Shown here: positions 15,864-28,048 of the stretch, piece after piece
Numbering within the stretch: the first letter of the stretch is position 1
Layout of the letters: each line of letters starts with the position of its first letter
Assembly (NCBI RefSeq): GCF_014647515.1
Contig: NZ_BMPI01000004.1
Span: 103,683-167,682 of the forward strand
DNA: 64,000 nt
Source: Dactylosporangium sucinum
GTDB taxonomy: Bacteria > Actinomycetota > Actinomycetes > Mycobacteriales > Micromonosporaceae
Direction: 5' to 3'
The notes under the pieces: generated by a model
Told to the model about the DNA's origin: nothing
Databases searched by the model: none
The model's input: the letters and a program-made list of their open reading frames with translations, nothing else
Position numbers and translations under genes: made by a program

Positions 15864-16897
15864 TGATGGAACAGCTGTTGCGCGAGACGTTCGCGCGTCA
15901 CGAGGACCTGGCCCCGCCGGCGACGCCTGAGCTGCGGTCGGCGATCACGCTCGGCGCTCGCCGCCGCCGGCGCTGGCGGCGCATCGGGGGAGCCTCGGGC
16001 GCATTTATCGGTGTTCTAGCGGTGATTTCCGCGCTCGCCCTTTACGCCAGGCCGCCCGCGCCGAGCGTCGACTCGCTCCTCGAAGCAGCCCCGCCCGAGA
16101 CCGAGCGGCTCACCCTGCTCCTCCTCGGCACCGACCGCCGCCAGGGGCAGGACGCCCACGAGCCGGTCCGCACCGACGCGATCATCCTGCTTCACGTCGA
16201 CCCGGCGTCGGGCAAGGCGTTCCAGATCTCGATCCCGCGCGATCTACAGGTCGCCACGCCGCGCGGCACCGACAAGATCAACGGCGCCTACTACCAGGGC
16301 GGCTACGACCTCACGGCCCAGGTCGTGAGCGCGCTGGCCGGCGTGCCGATCGACGGCGGCGCGGTCGTGGACTTCGCCGGGGTCCAACGGGTGATCAACC
16401 AGCTCGGCGGGGTCAACCTGTGCGTCGACCAGCGCACCGTCTCGGCTCACCTGGGCCGCACCAAGTCGGGTGAGATCGTCTCGCTGCTGGCGAAGCCGAG
16501 CGCGCAGCCCATCGTCTACGAGCCCGGCTGCCGGCACTTCCAGGGCTGGGAGGCGGTGGACTACGTGCGCCAGCGCAAGGGCGTCGACCGCGACCGCCAC
16601 CTGCGCGACCTGCTGACCGCGCTGGCCCGCTCGGTGACCGAGCCGGTCGCGCTGTCGAAGCTGCTGCCGTTCATCTCCGACAGCGTCGACCTGCACCTCG
16701 GCGGGCGCTCGCTGACGACGCTGTCCCTGCAGTTCGCCCGCGTCGGGGCCGACAACCTGATCGGCATCCGGCTGCCGACCCGGCTCACGGAGGAGGGCAC
16801 GGTCCTGCTGGCCCCCGACGCCGAGGGTCTGTTCGCGGCGCTGCGCAACAACAACCTCACGGAGTGGCTGGTGACTCACCCCGCGTACGCGTCCTGA
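15863..16897 (+). CDS. LytR-CpsA-Psr protein coupled to sigma factor, possible anti-sigma tail
   Basis: 344-residue membrane protein. Cytoplasmic residues 1-40 (LLRETFARHEDLAPPATPELRSAI then RRRRRWRR) look like the N-terminus of anti-sigma partners of SigE-family factors; one transmembrane helix at about 42-62; then an extracellular LCP domain with GTDRR (89-93), Arg103/Asp105, and SIPRDLQV with Arg126 and Asp127, the residues that hold polyprenyl pyrophosphate in LCP ligases. LCP enzymes attach teichoic acid-like polymers or arabinogalactan to peptidoglycan. ATG 15863 overlaps the sigma stop; ATG 15866 is an equally coupled alternative. The anti-sigma role is inference from position and tail. 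Confidence 0.9.
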   Translation: MMEQLLRETFARHEDLAPPATPELRSAITLGARRRRRWRRIGGASGAFIGVLAVISALALYARPPAPSVDSLLEAAPPETERLTLLLLGTDRRQGQDAHEPVRTDAIILLHVDPASGKAFQISIPRDLQVATPRGTDKINGAYYQGGYDLTAQVVSALAGVPIDGGAVVDFAGVQRVINQLGGVNLCVDQRTVSAHLGRTKSGEIVSLLAKPSAQPIVYEPGCRHFQGWEAVDYVRQRKGVDRDRHLRDLLTALARSVTEPVALSKLLPFISDSVDLHLGGRSLTTLSLQFARVGADNLIGIRLPTRLTEEGTVLLAPDAEGLFAALRNNNLTEWLVTHPAYAS

Positions 16898-16903
16898 CGA
16901 TTC

Positions 16904-17119
16904 TCAGCGGTACTCGTCGTCCAGGTCGACCTCGCGGTCTTGCTCGATGGCGTCATACTCGTTGGCGTCCCAGGGGCGCGCGTGCGGCGTCGCCGGCCGG
17001 TCCACGGGATTGGCCGGCTGCGCCTGCTCCGCCGCGTCCGCGGGGGATGCCTCGGGGTCGCGGACCTCGGGATCGAGCCGTTCGTCGAGCGTCACCAGTT
17101 CCTCGTCCGGCTGGGTCAT
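16904..17119 (-). CDS. small acidic hypothetical protein, 71 aa
   Basis: Very acidic (many Asp/Glu, ending EVDLDDEYR), with no hydrophobic segment and probably little fixed structure. ATG 17119 has GGGAGCGGCG just upstream, a fair ribosome binding site. It converges on the LCP gene with only 6 bases between the stops, so no separate terminator fits there. The family is not recognised. Confidence 0.65.
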   Translation of the reverse strand: MTQPDEELVTLDERLDPEVRDPEASPADAAEQAQPANPVDRPATPHARPWDANEYDAIEQDREVDLDDEYR

Positions 17120-17341
17120 CGCCGCTCCCTCTGTGGTCGTCGCTCCTCGTCGGCCGTTCTCAACCGTACGACTGAATCGTCCCTTTCGCTCCCGGGGTCG
17201 GCAAATCCCCTGGTCCTCACCCGGCTACGGGCATGCTGGAGTACTGGGAGATAATTCGGGGCAGGACAGCGCGGTCCGCGCGCGGAGCCGTGCCTGTCGG
17301 CTCCAATACCGCACGATCCAAAACAGCCAAGGAGCGCCGTC

Positions 17342-18367
<1,026 letters not shown>

Positions 18368-18378
18368 CTCACGCTGCG

Positions 18379-18416
18379 AAGGGGCGCCCCACGGTTGGTT
18401 CGTGGGGCGCCCTTTT
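18379..18416 (+). terminator. intrinsic terminator of fba
   Basis: 12-base-pair perfect stem GGGCGCCCCACG (18382-18393) / CGTGGGGCGCCC (18401-18412), 7-base loop, preceded by AA and followed by TTTT. Canonical. Confidence 0.93.
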
Positions 18417-18446
18417 CATGACTCGGGTCCGTAGCAGGCTCGATGA

Positions 18447-18490
18447 CGTGGTAGGAAAACTGGCGCTATGACCCCAGTTTTCCTACCACG
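18447..18490. repeat. perfect 17-base inverted repeat, REP-like palindrome
   Basis: CGTGGTAGGAAAACTGG (18447-18463) and its exact complement at 18474-18490 with a 10-base spacer. It sits between the fba terminator and the convergent LOG gene and is AT-richer than its surroundings. It is not needed as terminator of fba. It could end the LOG message, but a size and perfection like this, plus two other elements of similar build in the window, suggest a dispersed palindromic repeat. Confidence 0.7.
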
Positions 18491-18541
18491 AAACGAAGAT
18501 CGCGTCGTGGGTCGCTGCGGACGCGCCGCTCCCCGTGGGGG

Positions 18542-19771
18542 TCAGGGGGTGTAGGTCGTCAGGATCTCTGCGGCCTCGGCCACGTCGTCCGTGATGTGGA
18601 TGAGGTGGCGCAGGTCGCCCACCGGGGACGCGGCGAAGAGCGGCTCCAGCAGGCCCCGCACCGGGAGGCGGTCGGTCCAGTGGGCCGCGTCCAGGAACAC
18701 GAACGGGCCGCTCACGCCGTCCGTTGCGTAGAAGGTCTTCGTCGCGGCCTGGAAGATCTCCTGGACCGTGCCGGCCATCCCCGGGGCAAACACGATGCCG
18801 CCGCGGGACAGGCGCAGGATGGTGTCCTCGCGGATCGCGTTGGAGAAGTACTTGGCGATCTTCGCGGCGAACAGGTTGGCCGGCTCGTGGCCGTACAGCC
18901 ACGTCGGGATGGCCAGGCCGCCGCGGCGCGCCCACGTTACCGGGTCCACCGCCACCTGGTCGGCGGGTGTCACCGAGTCCGGCGTGGGAGGGACCGGCTG
19001 GGCGAACGTCGACCGTACCTTCAACGCCACCGCCGTGTAGGGGTCGTGGTCGTGGAAGTCGGGCGCGGTGGCCAGCGCGGCGATCGCCTCGTCCACCGTC
19101 GACAGCGGGTGGTCCGCCAGGAACGCGCCCAGGTTGGCGGCCTCCATCACGCCGGGTCCGCCGCCCGTCACGACCAGGCGGTCGGCGCGGGCCAGGCGCC
19201 AGGCCAGCTCGGCCGCGTTGCGGAACTCGGCGGAGCCGCGCAGGACGGCGTGGCCGCCCATGATGCCGACCGCCGCCGCGGGGCCGCGCGCCGCGATCCA
19301 GCCGGCCGTCACGTTGGCCAGGGCGTTGTCGATGCCCGAGTCGTGCATCCGCTGGGCGACCGCCTCGCGGATCTCGGGGGTGGCGCCGCCCGTCGCGCGG
19401 AAGTGCTCGTAGACGACCGTGTCGAACATGCCCGAGAAGCCGTCCGAGGCGAAGCCGGCCGCGAGGTTCTCCGGGTCGTACAGCTGGGAAGGATGCGTCG
19501 GATACGGCACCCCGGCGAACTCGGGCACCACGACCGCGCGGCGCAGCAGCAGGTCGACGACGGTGTCGAGCTCGGCGAAGTGGCAGCCGATGAACAGCGC
19601 GTCGCTCACGTCCACAGTGGACAGGTCGACGGCGGCGAGGTCGAGCCCCTGGACGATCTTGTTGGCCAGCGACCCGGAGCTCAGGTGGAACCGCAGCTCT
19701 TCGGGCGACTCGATCTCGTCCGGCGAGTGGTCGTGGAGGGCGACGACGTCTGGCGGTGGCGGAGTTGGCAC
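18542..19771 (-). CDS. LOG-family (lysine decarboxylase-like) nucleotide-binding protein
   Basis: Rossmann-fold protein of the LOG superfamily, whose members include cytokinin-activating phosphoribohydrolases and nucleotide 5'-monophosphate nucleosidases. 409 residues, longer than plain LOG (about 190), like the YgdH/PpnN-type. Motifs: TGGGPGVMEAANLGAFLAD in the middle and PGMAGTVQEIFQAATK late, corresponding to GGGxxGLM and PGGxGTxxE; the Gly of PGG is Met here. GTG start 19771 begins MPTPPPPDVV. Position next to fba is conserved in related actinomycetes. Substrate unproven. Confidence 0.9.
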   Translation of the reverse strand: MPTPPPPDVVALHDHSPDEIESPEELRFHLSSGSLANKIVQGLDLAAVDLSTVDVSDALFIGCHFAELDTVVDLLLRRAVVVPEFAGVPYPTHPSQLYDPENLAAGFASDGFSGMFDTVVYEHFRATGGATPEIREAVAQRMHDSGIDNALANVTAGWIAARGPAAAVGIMGGHAVLRGSAEFRNAAELAWRLARADRLVVTGGGPGVMEAANLGAFLADHPLSTVDEAIAALATAPDFHDHDPYTAVALKVRSTFAQPVPPTPDSVTPADQVAVDPVTWARRGGLAIPTWLYGHEPANLFAAKIAKYFSNAIREDTILRLSRGGIVFAPGMAGTVQEIFQAATKTFYATDGVSGPFVFLDAAHWTDRLPVRGLLEPLFAASPVGDLRHLIHITDDVAEAAEILTTYTP

Positions 19772-19801
19772 CAGATCATCCTGTCAGGGTGAGGCAAAGG
19801 A

Positions 19802-19904
19802 CGATGGCCCGATCGTGATGATCGGGCCATCGCATAACCGGGTCCTGGGGAGGCTCCGGACTTTCATTTGTAGTCCGCCCACCGGTAGCGCCACACCCCC
19901 CGGT
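19802..19904. other. three consecutive stem-loops in divergent region (possible structured RNA)
   Basis: Stem 1: CGATGGCCCGATC (19802-19814) / GATCGGGCCATCG (19820-19832), 13 perfect pairs, 5-base loop. Stem 2: CGGACT (19857-19862) / AGTCCG (19872-19877). Stem 3: ACCGG (19881-19885) / CCGGT (19900-19904), whose loop runs into a stretch of six Cs. They lie between two divergent genes, where no terminator is expected. Either a small RNA, a 5' leader, or operator plus chance structure. Confidence 0.45.
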
Positions 19905-19963
19905 CGCGCGACGAGACCTCAACCGTTTAGTCACCTCTGGAATCATCCGCCGCAGTCGGCTGG

Positions 19964-19969
19964 TGTAAT
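19964..19969 (+). promoter_or_regulatory. -10 box for DUF3151 gene
   Basis: TGTAAT, six bases, then ATG 19976; no ribosome binding site is seen, suggesting a leaderless message. Confidence 0.4.
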
Positions 19970-19975
19970 GGCGGC

Positions 19976-20389
19976 ATGCAGAACCTGCTGCCTGAGGCCG
20001 CCCCTACCCTGCTGCCCGTCGACCAGGTCGCGACCGACCTGCTGGACTCCGCCGAGTCGGAGGAGGCCGTGAAGGCGGTCGCCGCCGCGCACCCCGCGTT
20101 CAGCGCGGCGTGGGCCCGGCTGGCCGAGCTGGCGCTCGCGGCCGGCGAACCGGTGACGGCGTATGCGTACGCGCGGACCGGGTACCACCGGGGGCTCGAC
20201 CAGCTGCGCCGCAACGGCTGGCGCGGTGCCGGCCCGGTCCCGTGGTCCCACGGGCCCAACCAGGGCTTTCTCCGCGCGCTGCACGCCCTCGGGCAGGCGG
20301 CCGCGGGAATCGGCGAGCAGGACGAGGCCGAGCGCTGCGCGCAGTTCCTGAACGACAGCGACCCGGCCGCCACCCAGGCCCTGGCCTGA
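19976..20389 (+). CDS. DUF3151 domain protein
   Basis: Small cytoplasmic protein of the actinobacterial DUF3151 family, 137 residues, all-alpha and TPR-like (FSAAWARLAELALAAGEPVTAYAYARTGYHRGLDQLRRNGW). The signature region is GAGPVPWSHGPNQGFLRALHALG. Homologues lie near fba in mycobacteria too, so the linkage to fba and purA is old. Function is unknown. It converges on the ParA-like gene with 3 bases between stops. Confidence 0.9.
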   Translation: MQNLLPEAAPTLLPVDQVATDLLDSAESEEAVKAVAAAHPAFSAAWARLAELALAAGEPVTAYAYARTGYHRGLDQLRRNGWRGAGPVPWSHGPNQGFLRALHALGQAAAGIGEQDEAERCAQFLNDSDPAATQALA

Positions 20390-20392
20390 CGG

Positions 20393-22015
20393 CTACAGCC
20401 CCTCGGACACGGCCGCGGCGACCTTGAGCCAGGCGTCGCGGCTGGCCGCGGTCAGGCCGGCGTAGCGGATCGGCTCGCCGGAGTCGATGAAGCGCTCATA
20501 CGGGACCAGTAGCACGGTCCGGGTCCGGGCCGCGAAGTGCCGGGTGATGGCCGGGATGTCCACGTGTCGGCGGCTCGGCGGCATCGACACGACCGTGACC
20601 GCCTGGCGCACCAGCCGCTGGCGGCCGTGCTGCTCCAGGTGGTCCAGCATCCGGGACGCGGTCTCGGCCGAGTCGTTGCGGGCCGACATCGTCACCACGA
20701 GCTGGTCGGTGGCGTCGATCGCCGCCTGCCAGTTCTCCGCGCGCACGTTGTTGCCGGTGTCGACGAAGATCAGCTTGTAGAACCGGCTCACGACGTCGCG
20801 GATCTCGCCGAACGCGTGCGCCGTGAGCATCTCGCCCGCCGTCGCTGACTCGTCGGACGCCAGGACGTCGAACATGCCCTCGCCCTGCGCCCGCACGTAC
20901 TGCGACAGGTCCCCGACCCGCCCCTGCGCACCCTGGAACTGCCCGAGGTCGCGCAGCAGGTCGCGCACGGTCCGGTTGTGGAAGTCCTGCTGGGCCCGCA
21001 TCCCGAGGGTGCCCTGCGTCTCGTTGTTGTCCCACGCCAGCACGTAGCCGCCGCGCTTCTGCCCGAACGTCATCGCGAGCAGCAGCACGGCCACGGTCTT
21101 CCCGGCCCCGCCCTTCGGGTTGACCACGGTGACCTGCCGCAGCCCGCCGAAGTTGCGCCGGACCCGCTCGACGTCCTGCCGGAACTCCACCTCCCGCCGC
21201 CCGGGCGGCAGCTGGACGAGCCCGAGCGTCCCCTTGGCGAGCGCGCCGCGAACCCCGCGGACGGCCACCGGATCGGCCGGCCGGGCCTGCCGCCGTCGAG
21301 CGAACTCCTCGGCCGTGGGCGTGCTCCCGTCCCCCCACTGAGCTGGGGGAAGCGGGGGGAGCGGCGGTGCCGGAGGGGCCGGTGCCAGGTGGGGCGGCAA
21401 GGGCCCCGGAGGCACGGGCGGAGCAGCCGCCGCCGCCTGTGGCCAACCGGCCGGCTCCCCGGACCGCGGCCGAGGCGCCCTGGCCGGCGGCATCGGCCCA
21501 GGATGAGCCCCAGCGGGCGGCCCGAAAGGCGGCCCGGACGCAGGCCCGGCAGGCGGCCCAGCGGGCGGAGCGGAAGGCGGCCCAGCGGGCGGAGCGGAAG
21601 GCGGCCCAGCGGGCGGAGCGGAAGGCGGCCCGGACGCAGGCCCGGCAGACGGCGCCGAGGGAGGGGCCGGACGCGGCGGCGGGGCCGGAGACGGCGGGGC
21701 GGTAGGCGGCGCCGAGAGCTCGGCCGCATACCGAGGCGGCATCGGATGCGGAACCCCGGCCGGCCCCGACACGGGGATCGCCCCCGAGCCCGACACCGGA
21801 ATAGCCGGCGACGGTCGCACCGGCTCACCCGGCGCGGGAACGTGCGGCACCGGCCGGCCGTGCTGGACCACCGGCGCGCTCGGCGGCTGCGACCAGGGCG
21901 AGCCACTGTGCGAACCGCCATCCGCCGACGAGCTGGACGGCGGCGCGGGAGGGTCGGCCTCGGATGGGCGCCGGCCGTCGATGCTCTCCTCCGGTGGCCA
22001 GAAACCGTCCTCCAC
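20393..22015 (-). CDS. ParA/MinD-like ATPase with long proline-rich N-terminus
   Basis: 540 residues. The first 240 or so are a low-complexity Pro/Ala/Gly/Ser region; the rest is a deviant-Walker P-loop ATPase with NPKGGAGKTVA, switch-like AWDNNETQGTLGM, and FVDTGNN as Walker B-like segment (canonical DxD is weakened). Layout recalls EspI (Rv3876) of mycobacterial type VII secretion: Pro-rich head plus ParA-like tail, but no ESX genes are here, so a role in cell-pole positioning or signalling is equally possible. GTG 22015 is chosen because GGGAGG lies 7 bases upstream; GTG 22033 is possible. Confidence 0.85.
   Translation of the reverse strand: MEDGFWPPEESIDGRRPSEADPPAPPSSSSADGGSHSGSPWSQPPSAPVVQHGRPVPHVPAPGEPVRPSPAIPVSGSGAIPVSGPAGVPHPMPPRYAAELSAPPTAPPSPAPPPRPAPPSAPSAGPASGPPSAPPAGPPSAPPAGPPSAPPAGPPAGPASGPPFGPPAGAHPGPMPPARAPRPRSGEPAGWPQAAAAAPPVPPGPLPPHLAPAPPAPPLPPLPPAQWGDGSTPTAEEFARRRQARPADPVAVRGVRGALAKGTLGLVQLPPGRREVEFRQDVERVRRNFGGLRQVTVVNPKGGAGKTVAVLLLAMTFGQKRGGYVLAWDNNETQGTLGMRAQQDFHNRTVRDLLRDLGQFQGAQGRVGDLSQYVRAQGEGMFDVLASDESATAGEMLTAHAFGEIRDVVSRFYKLIFVDTGNNVRAENWQAAIDATDQLVVTMSARNDSAETASRMLDHLEQHGRQRLVRQAVTVVSMPPSRRHVDIPAITRHFAARTRTVLLVPYERFIDSGEPIRYAGLTAASRDAWLKVAAAVSEGL
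21551..21630. repeat. 24-base tandem repeat inside the Pro-rich region
   Basis: Three identical 24-base units at 21551-21574, 21575-21598 and 21599-21622, with 8 more matching bases after. Each encodes eight residues of the Ser-Ala-Pro-Pro-Ala-Gly-Pro-Pro type. Identity at the DNA level points to recent slippage or unequal exchange; copy number probably varies between strains. Confidence 0.85.
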
Positions 22016-22101
22016 TGCGTGCCCTCCCACCACTCGCCGCTCCCCACCGTATGCGACCCGATACCAGCCGCCAACCGGTGATCACGCAGCGTAGGAGCAG
22101 G

Positions 22102-24359
<2,258 letters not shown>

Positions 24360-24368
24360 TCTTTGCGG

Positions 24369-25628
<1,260 letters not shown>

Positions 25629-25750
25629 TGTTGGCATCCACCGATCGGCCAGACATTACCGGGGCGACGCCCGTGATTGCCGGTTTAAGGACTGATTAAG
25701 TCCGAATCGTCGCGGTTGATGGACTGGGAGTTTGCTGGGAGATTCCCCGG

Positions 25751-26536
25751 GTGTTCAAGCTGAACCTGCGGGGGATCGCCCGGCTCGGCGCCGTGGCGGC
25801 TTCCACCACCATCGTTCTGGCCACGCTCGGAGCCCCGGCCCGCGCCGAGGAACCCGACTACGGCTTCCCGATCCTGTCCACCGAGCCGACGACCGCGGTG
25901 GACTACAAGACGCACAGCTGCGAGGGCATCGCCGACGGCAAGCCCGCGTCCCGGGCCGACGGCTGGCGCCTCGGCGCGCCGGCCAAGGCCGACCGGGTCG
26001 TCGCCTACCTGGCGCTCTACTCGACCAGCCTCGACGAGGACGCGGACATCTTCCCGCTGTACCTCGACAAGGACGGCCTCCACTCGATCACGGACGACGA
26101 CATCGAGGACGCCGCCAACCTGACCAAGGCGCGCGCCGCCGCCAAGGCCGCCGCCAAGGTCGCCGAGGAGGACCCGGACCTGCCGATCGGCCCGGCCCCG
26201 TCCGGCTTCAGCGGCAGCCTGACCGACGCGGGCGCCGGCGGCGGCTGGATCCGCACCTCGCCGGGCCTGTGGCTGGTCTTCGCCGCCGCGATCACCGAGC
26301 CGGAGCTGACCAGCGGCACGTTCGACCTGATCAGCACCTGCGTCGCGGCCGACGCCCCGAGCAGCCCGGCGCCGAGCAACCCGGCCCCGTCGGCCAGCCC
26401 GACCCCCGGCCCGTCCCTGCCGGTCACCGGCTCGAACGTCGGCCTGATCAGCGGCATCGGCGCGGGCCTCGTGGCCCTGGGTGCGGTCCTCTTCGTGGTG
26501 TACCGCCGCCGCCGCAACATCAAGTTCGTCGCCTGA
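25751..26536 (+). CDS. LPVTG cell-wall-anchored surface protein
   Basis: 261-residue exported protein of unknown function. Signal peptide about 1-32 (RLGAVAASTTIVLATLGAPARA, cut after ARA). A mature domain of about 170 residues has two cysteines (HSC near residue 57 and ISTC near 198), which may form a disulfide. Then a Pro/Ser/Ala spacer, sorting signal LPVTG at 223-227, a hydrophobic helix and the tail YRRRRNIKFVA. A sortase would link the Thr to the cell wall; no sortase gene lies in the window. GTG 25751 begins MFKLNLRG. Confidence 0.88.
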   Translation: MFKLNLRGIARLGAVAASTTIVLATLGAPARAEEPDYGFPILSTEPTTAVDYKTHSCEGIADGKPASRADGWRLGAPAKADRVVAYLALYSTSLDEDADIFPLYLDKDGLHSITDDDIEDAANLTKARAAAKAAAKVAEEDPDLPIGPAPSGFSGSLTDAGAGGGWIRTSPGLWLVFAAAITEPELTSGTFDLISTCVAADAPSSPAPSNPAPSASPTPGPSLPVTGSNVGLISGIGAGLVALGAVLFVVYRRRRNIKFVA

Positions 26537-26545
26537 GCAACACCC

Positions 26546-26582
26546 CGAAAGCGGCGCCGGGATCCTCCCGGCGCCGCTTTCG
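26546..26582. terminator. strong terminator between convergent genes
   Basis: Perfect 16-base-pair stem CGAAAGCGGCGCCGGG / CCCGGCGCCGCTTTCG, 5-base loop. Starts 10 bases after the surface-protein stop and probably serves the convergent transporter gene as well. Confidence 0.93.
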
Positions 26583-26711
26583 TGTTCCCGGACAACCCGA
26601 GCCCGGGAACCCTCCGTTCTGAGTGCGTGATGGAACACGCCTTGCCGCGAGTACGTCGCGGCCAACCTCGTCGGGGCGGCGGAGATCGTCGCGATCGCCA
26701 CCGCCCCGAGC

Positions 26712-27989
26712 TCACGCTCGATCCATAGCCGCCTGCCGGGCCGTCACCGCCGAGATCGCGCGCCCACGGACCTGCGACACCGTGAAGGTCCACGGGCCGA
26801 CCGTCGCCGACTCGCCCGGCGCGGTCGGCAGGTGGCCGAGCGTCGCCAGGACCAGGCCGGCGATCGTCGTGTAGCCGCTGCCTGGCAGCCGCTCCAGGTC
26901 GATGCCGATGTCCGGCAGGTCGTGGATCGGGAACGAGCCCGGCAGCAGCAGGCTGCCGTCGTTCTGCCGCTGGACCTGCTGGATGTCCTTGTCGGTCTCG
27001 TCGTAGATCTCACCCACGACCTCCTCGATGAGGTCCTCCAGGGTGACGATGCCGTCGATCGCGCCGCGCTCGTCGACGATCAGGGCCAGCTGCTGCCGCT
27101 CCGCCTTGAACCGCTGCAGCGCCTGCGCGACCGGCAGCGACTCGGGCAGCAGCAGCGCCGGGCGCATCACCGCCCGCACCGGGCCGTCGGCCCGGATCAG
27201 GTCGGCCCAGTGCACGATGCCGATCGCCGAGTCGAGGTCGCCGTTGGCGACGACCGGCGCCCGCGAGTGGCCGGTGGCGGCCAGCTCGGCGGCGGCCTCC
27301 CGGGCCGGGAGGTCGGCGTGGAGGGAGAACACCGACGGGCGCGGCACGAGGACCTCGCGCAGCGTGCGGCCGGTGATCTCCACCGCGCCGGAGATGATCA
27401 GGCGCTGCTGGCGGCTGAACGAGCGCTGGGTGGCCACCAGGTCGCGCAGCTCCTCCGGGCTGATCTCGTCCTGGCGCAGGTTCGGATCGGCGCCCGCCAG
27501 CCGCACCACCAGGTCGCTGGACTTGCCGAGCACCCAGTTGACCGGCCGGAGGGCGGTCGACAGGAAGTACAGCGGCCGGGCCACCATCATCGCCCACGGC
27601 TCGGCCCGCTGCATCGCGATCCGCTTGGGGGCGAGCTCGCCGATGACCAGCGTGACGAAGGTGAGCACGAGGGTGACCAGCACGATCGCGACCCCGTTGG
27701 CGGCGCCGCCGAGGAAGCTGAGCAGTGGCCGCACGGGCTCGGCCAGCGAGACGGCCGCCGTCGCCGAGGCGAGGAAGCCGGCCAGCGTGATGCCGATCTG
27801 GATGGTCGAGAGGAAGCGGTTGGGGTCACGGGCCAGCTTGACCAGCGTGCGGCCCGCTCGGCCCTGCCGCTCCAGCCGGCGGAGCTGGCCCTCCCGCAGC
27901 GAGATGAGTGCCATCTCGCTGCCGGAGAACGCCGCGTTGAGCAATGTCAGCACCAGGACGAGCGTGAGCTCGATCCACGTTGAGTTCAT
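26712..27989 (-). CDS. CNNM/HlyC-CorC family transporter with CBS domains
   Basis: 425-residue inner-membrane protein, family linked to Mg2+/Co2+ efflux or resistance. Order: CNNM membrane domain (residues 1-190; four hydrophobic stretches, with NAAFSGSEMAL, IQIGITLAGFLASA and GELAPKRIAMQ, conserved polar residues of the family), a pair of CBS domains (about 205-325; VLVPRPSVFSLHAD, DERGAIDGIVTLEDLIEEVVGEI), and the C-terminal CorC_HlyC domain (about 345-415; LPGSFPIHDLPDIGIDLE). ATG 27989. Single gene. Confidence 0.95.
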   Translation of the reverse strand: MNSTWIELTLVLVLTLLNAAFSGSEMALISLREGQLRRLERQGRAGRTLVKLARDPNRFLSTIQIGITLAGFLASATAAVSLAEPVRPLLSFLGGAANGVAIVLVTLVLTFVTLVIGELAPKRIAMQRAEPWAMMVARPLYFLSTALRPVNWVLGKSSDLVVRLAGADPNLRQDEISPEELRDLVATQRSFSRQQRLIISGAVEITGRTLREVLVPRPSVFSLHADLPAREAAAELAATGHSRAPVVANGDLDSAIGIVHWADLIRADGPVRAVMRPALLLPESLPVAQALQRFKAERQQLALIVDERGAIDGIVTLEDLIEEVVGEIYDETDKDIQQVQRQNDGSLLLPGSFPIHDLPDIGIDLERLPGSGYTTIAGLVLATLGHLPTAPGESATVGPWTFTVSQVRGRAISAVTARQAAMDRA

Positions 27990-28048
27990 CGATGCCGCCG
28001 CAAGAGCGGCTCGGTACTACTGACGTCCACCGACCAAGCGTAGCGAGG

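Noticed and set aside
15368..16897. Continuous frame that would fuse the sigma region to the LCP protein
   Set aside because: The part before 15863 is a different frame from the sigma factor and shows no domain; the fused start would ignore the clean ATG overlap.
21551..21630. Tandem repeats as a possible CRISPR array
   Set aside because: Units are contiguous with no spacers and are in frame in a Pro-rich coding region.
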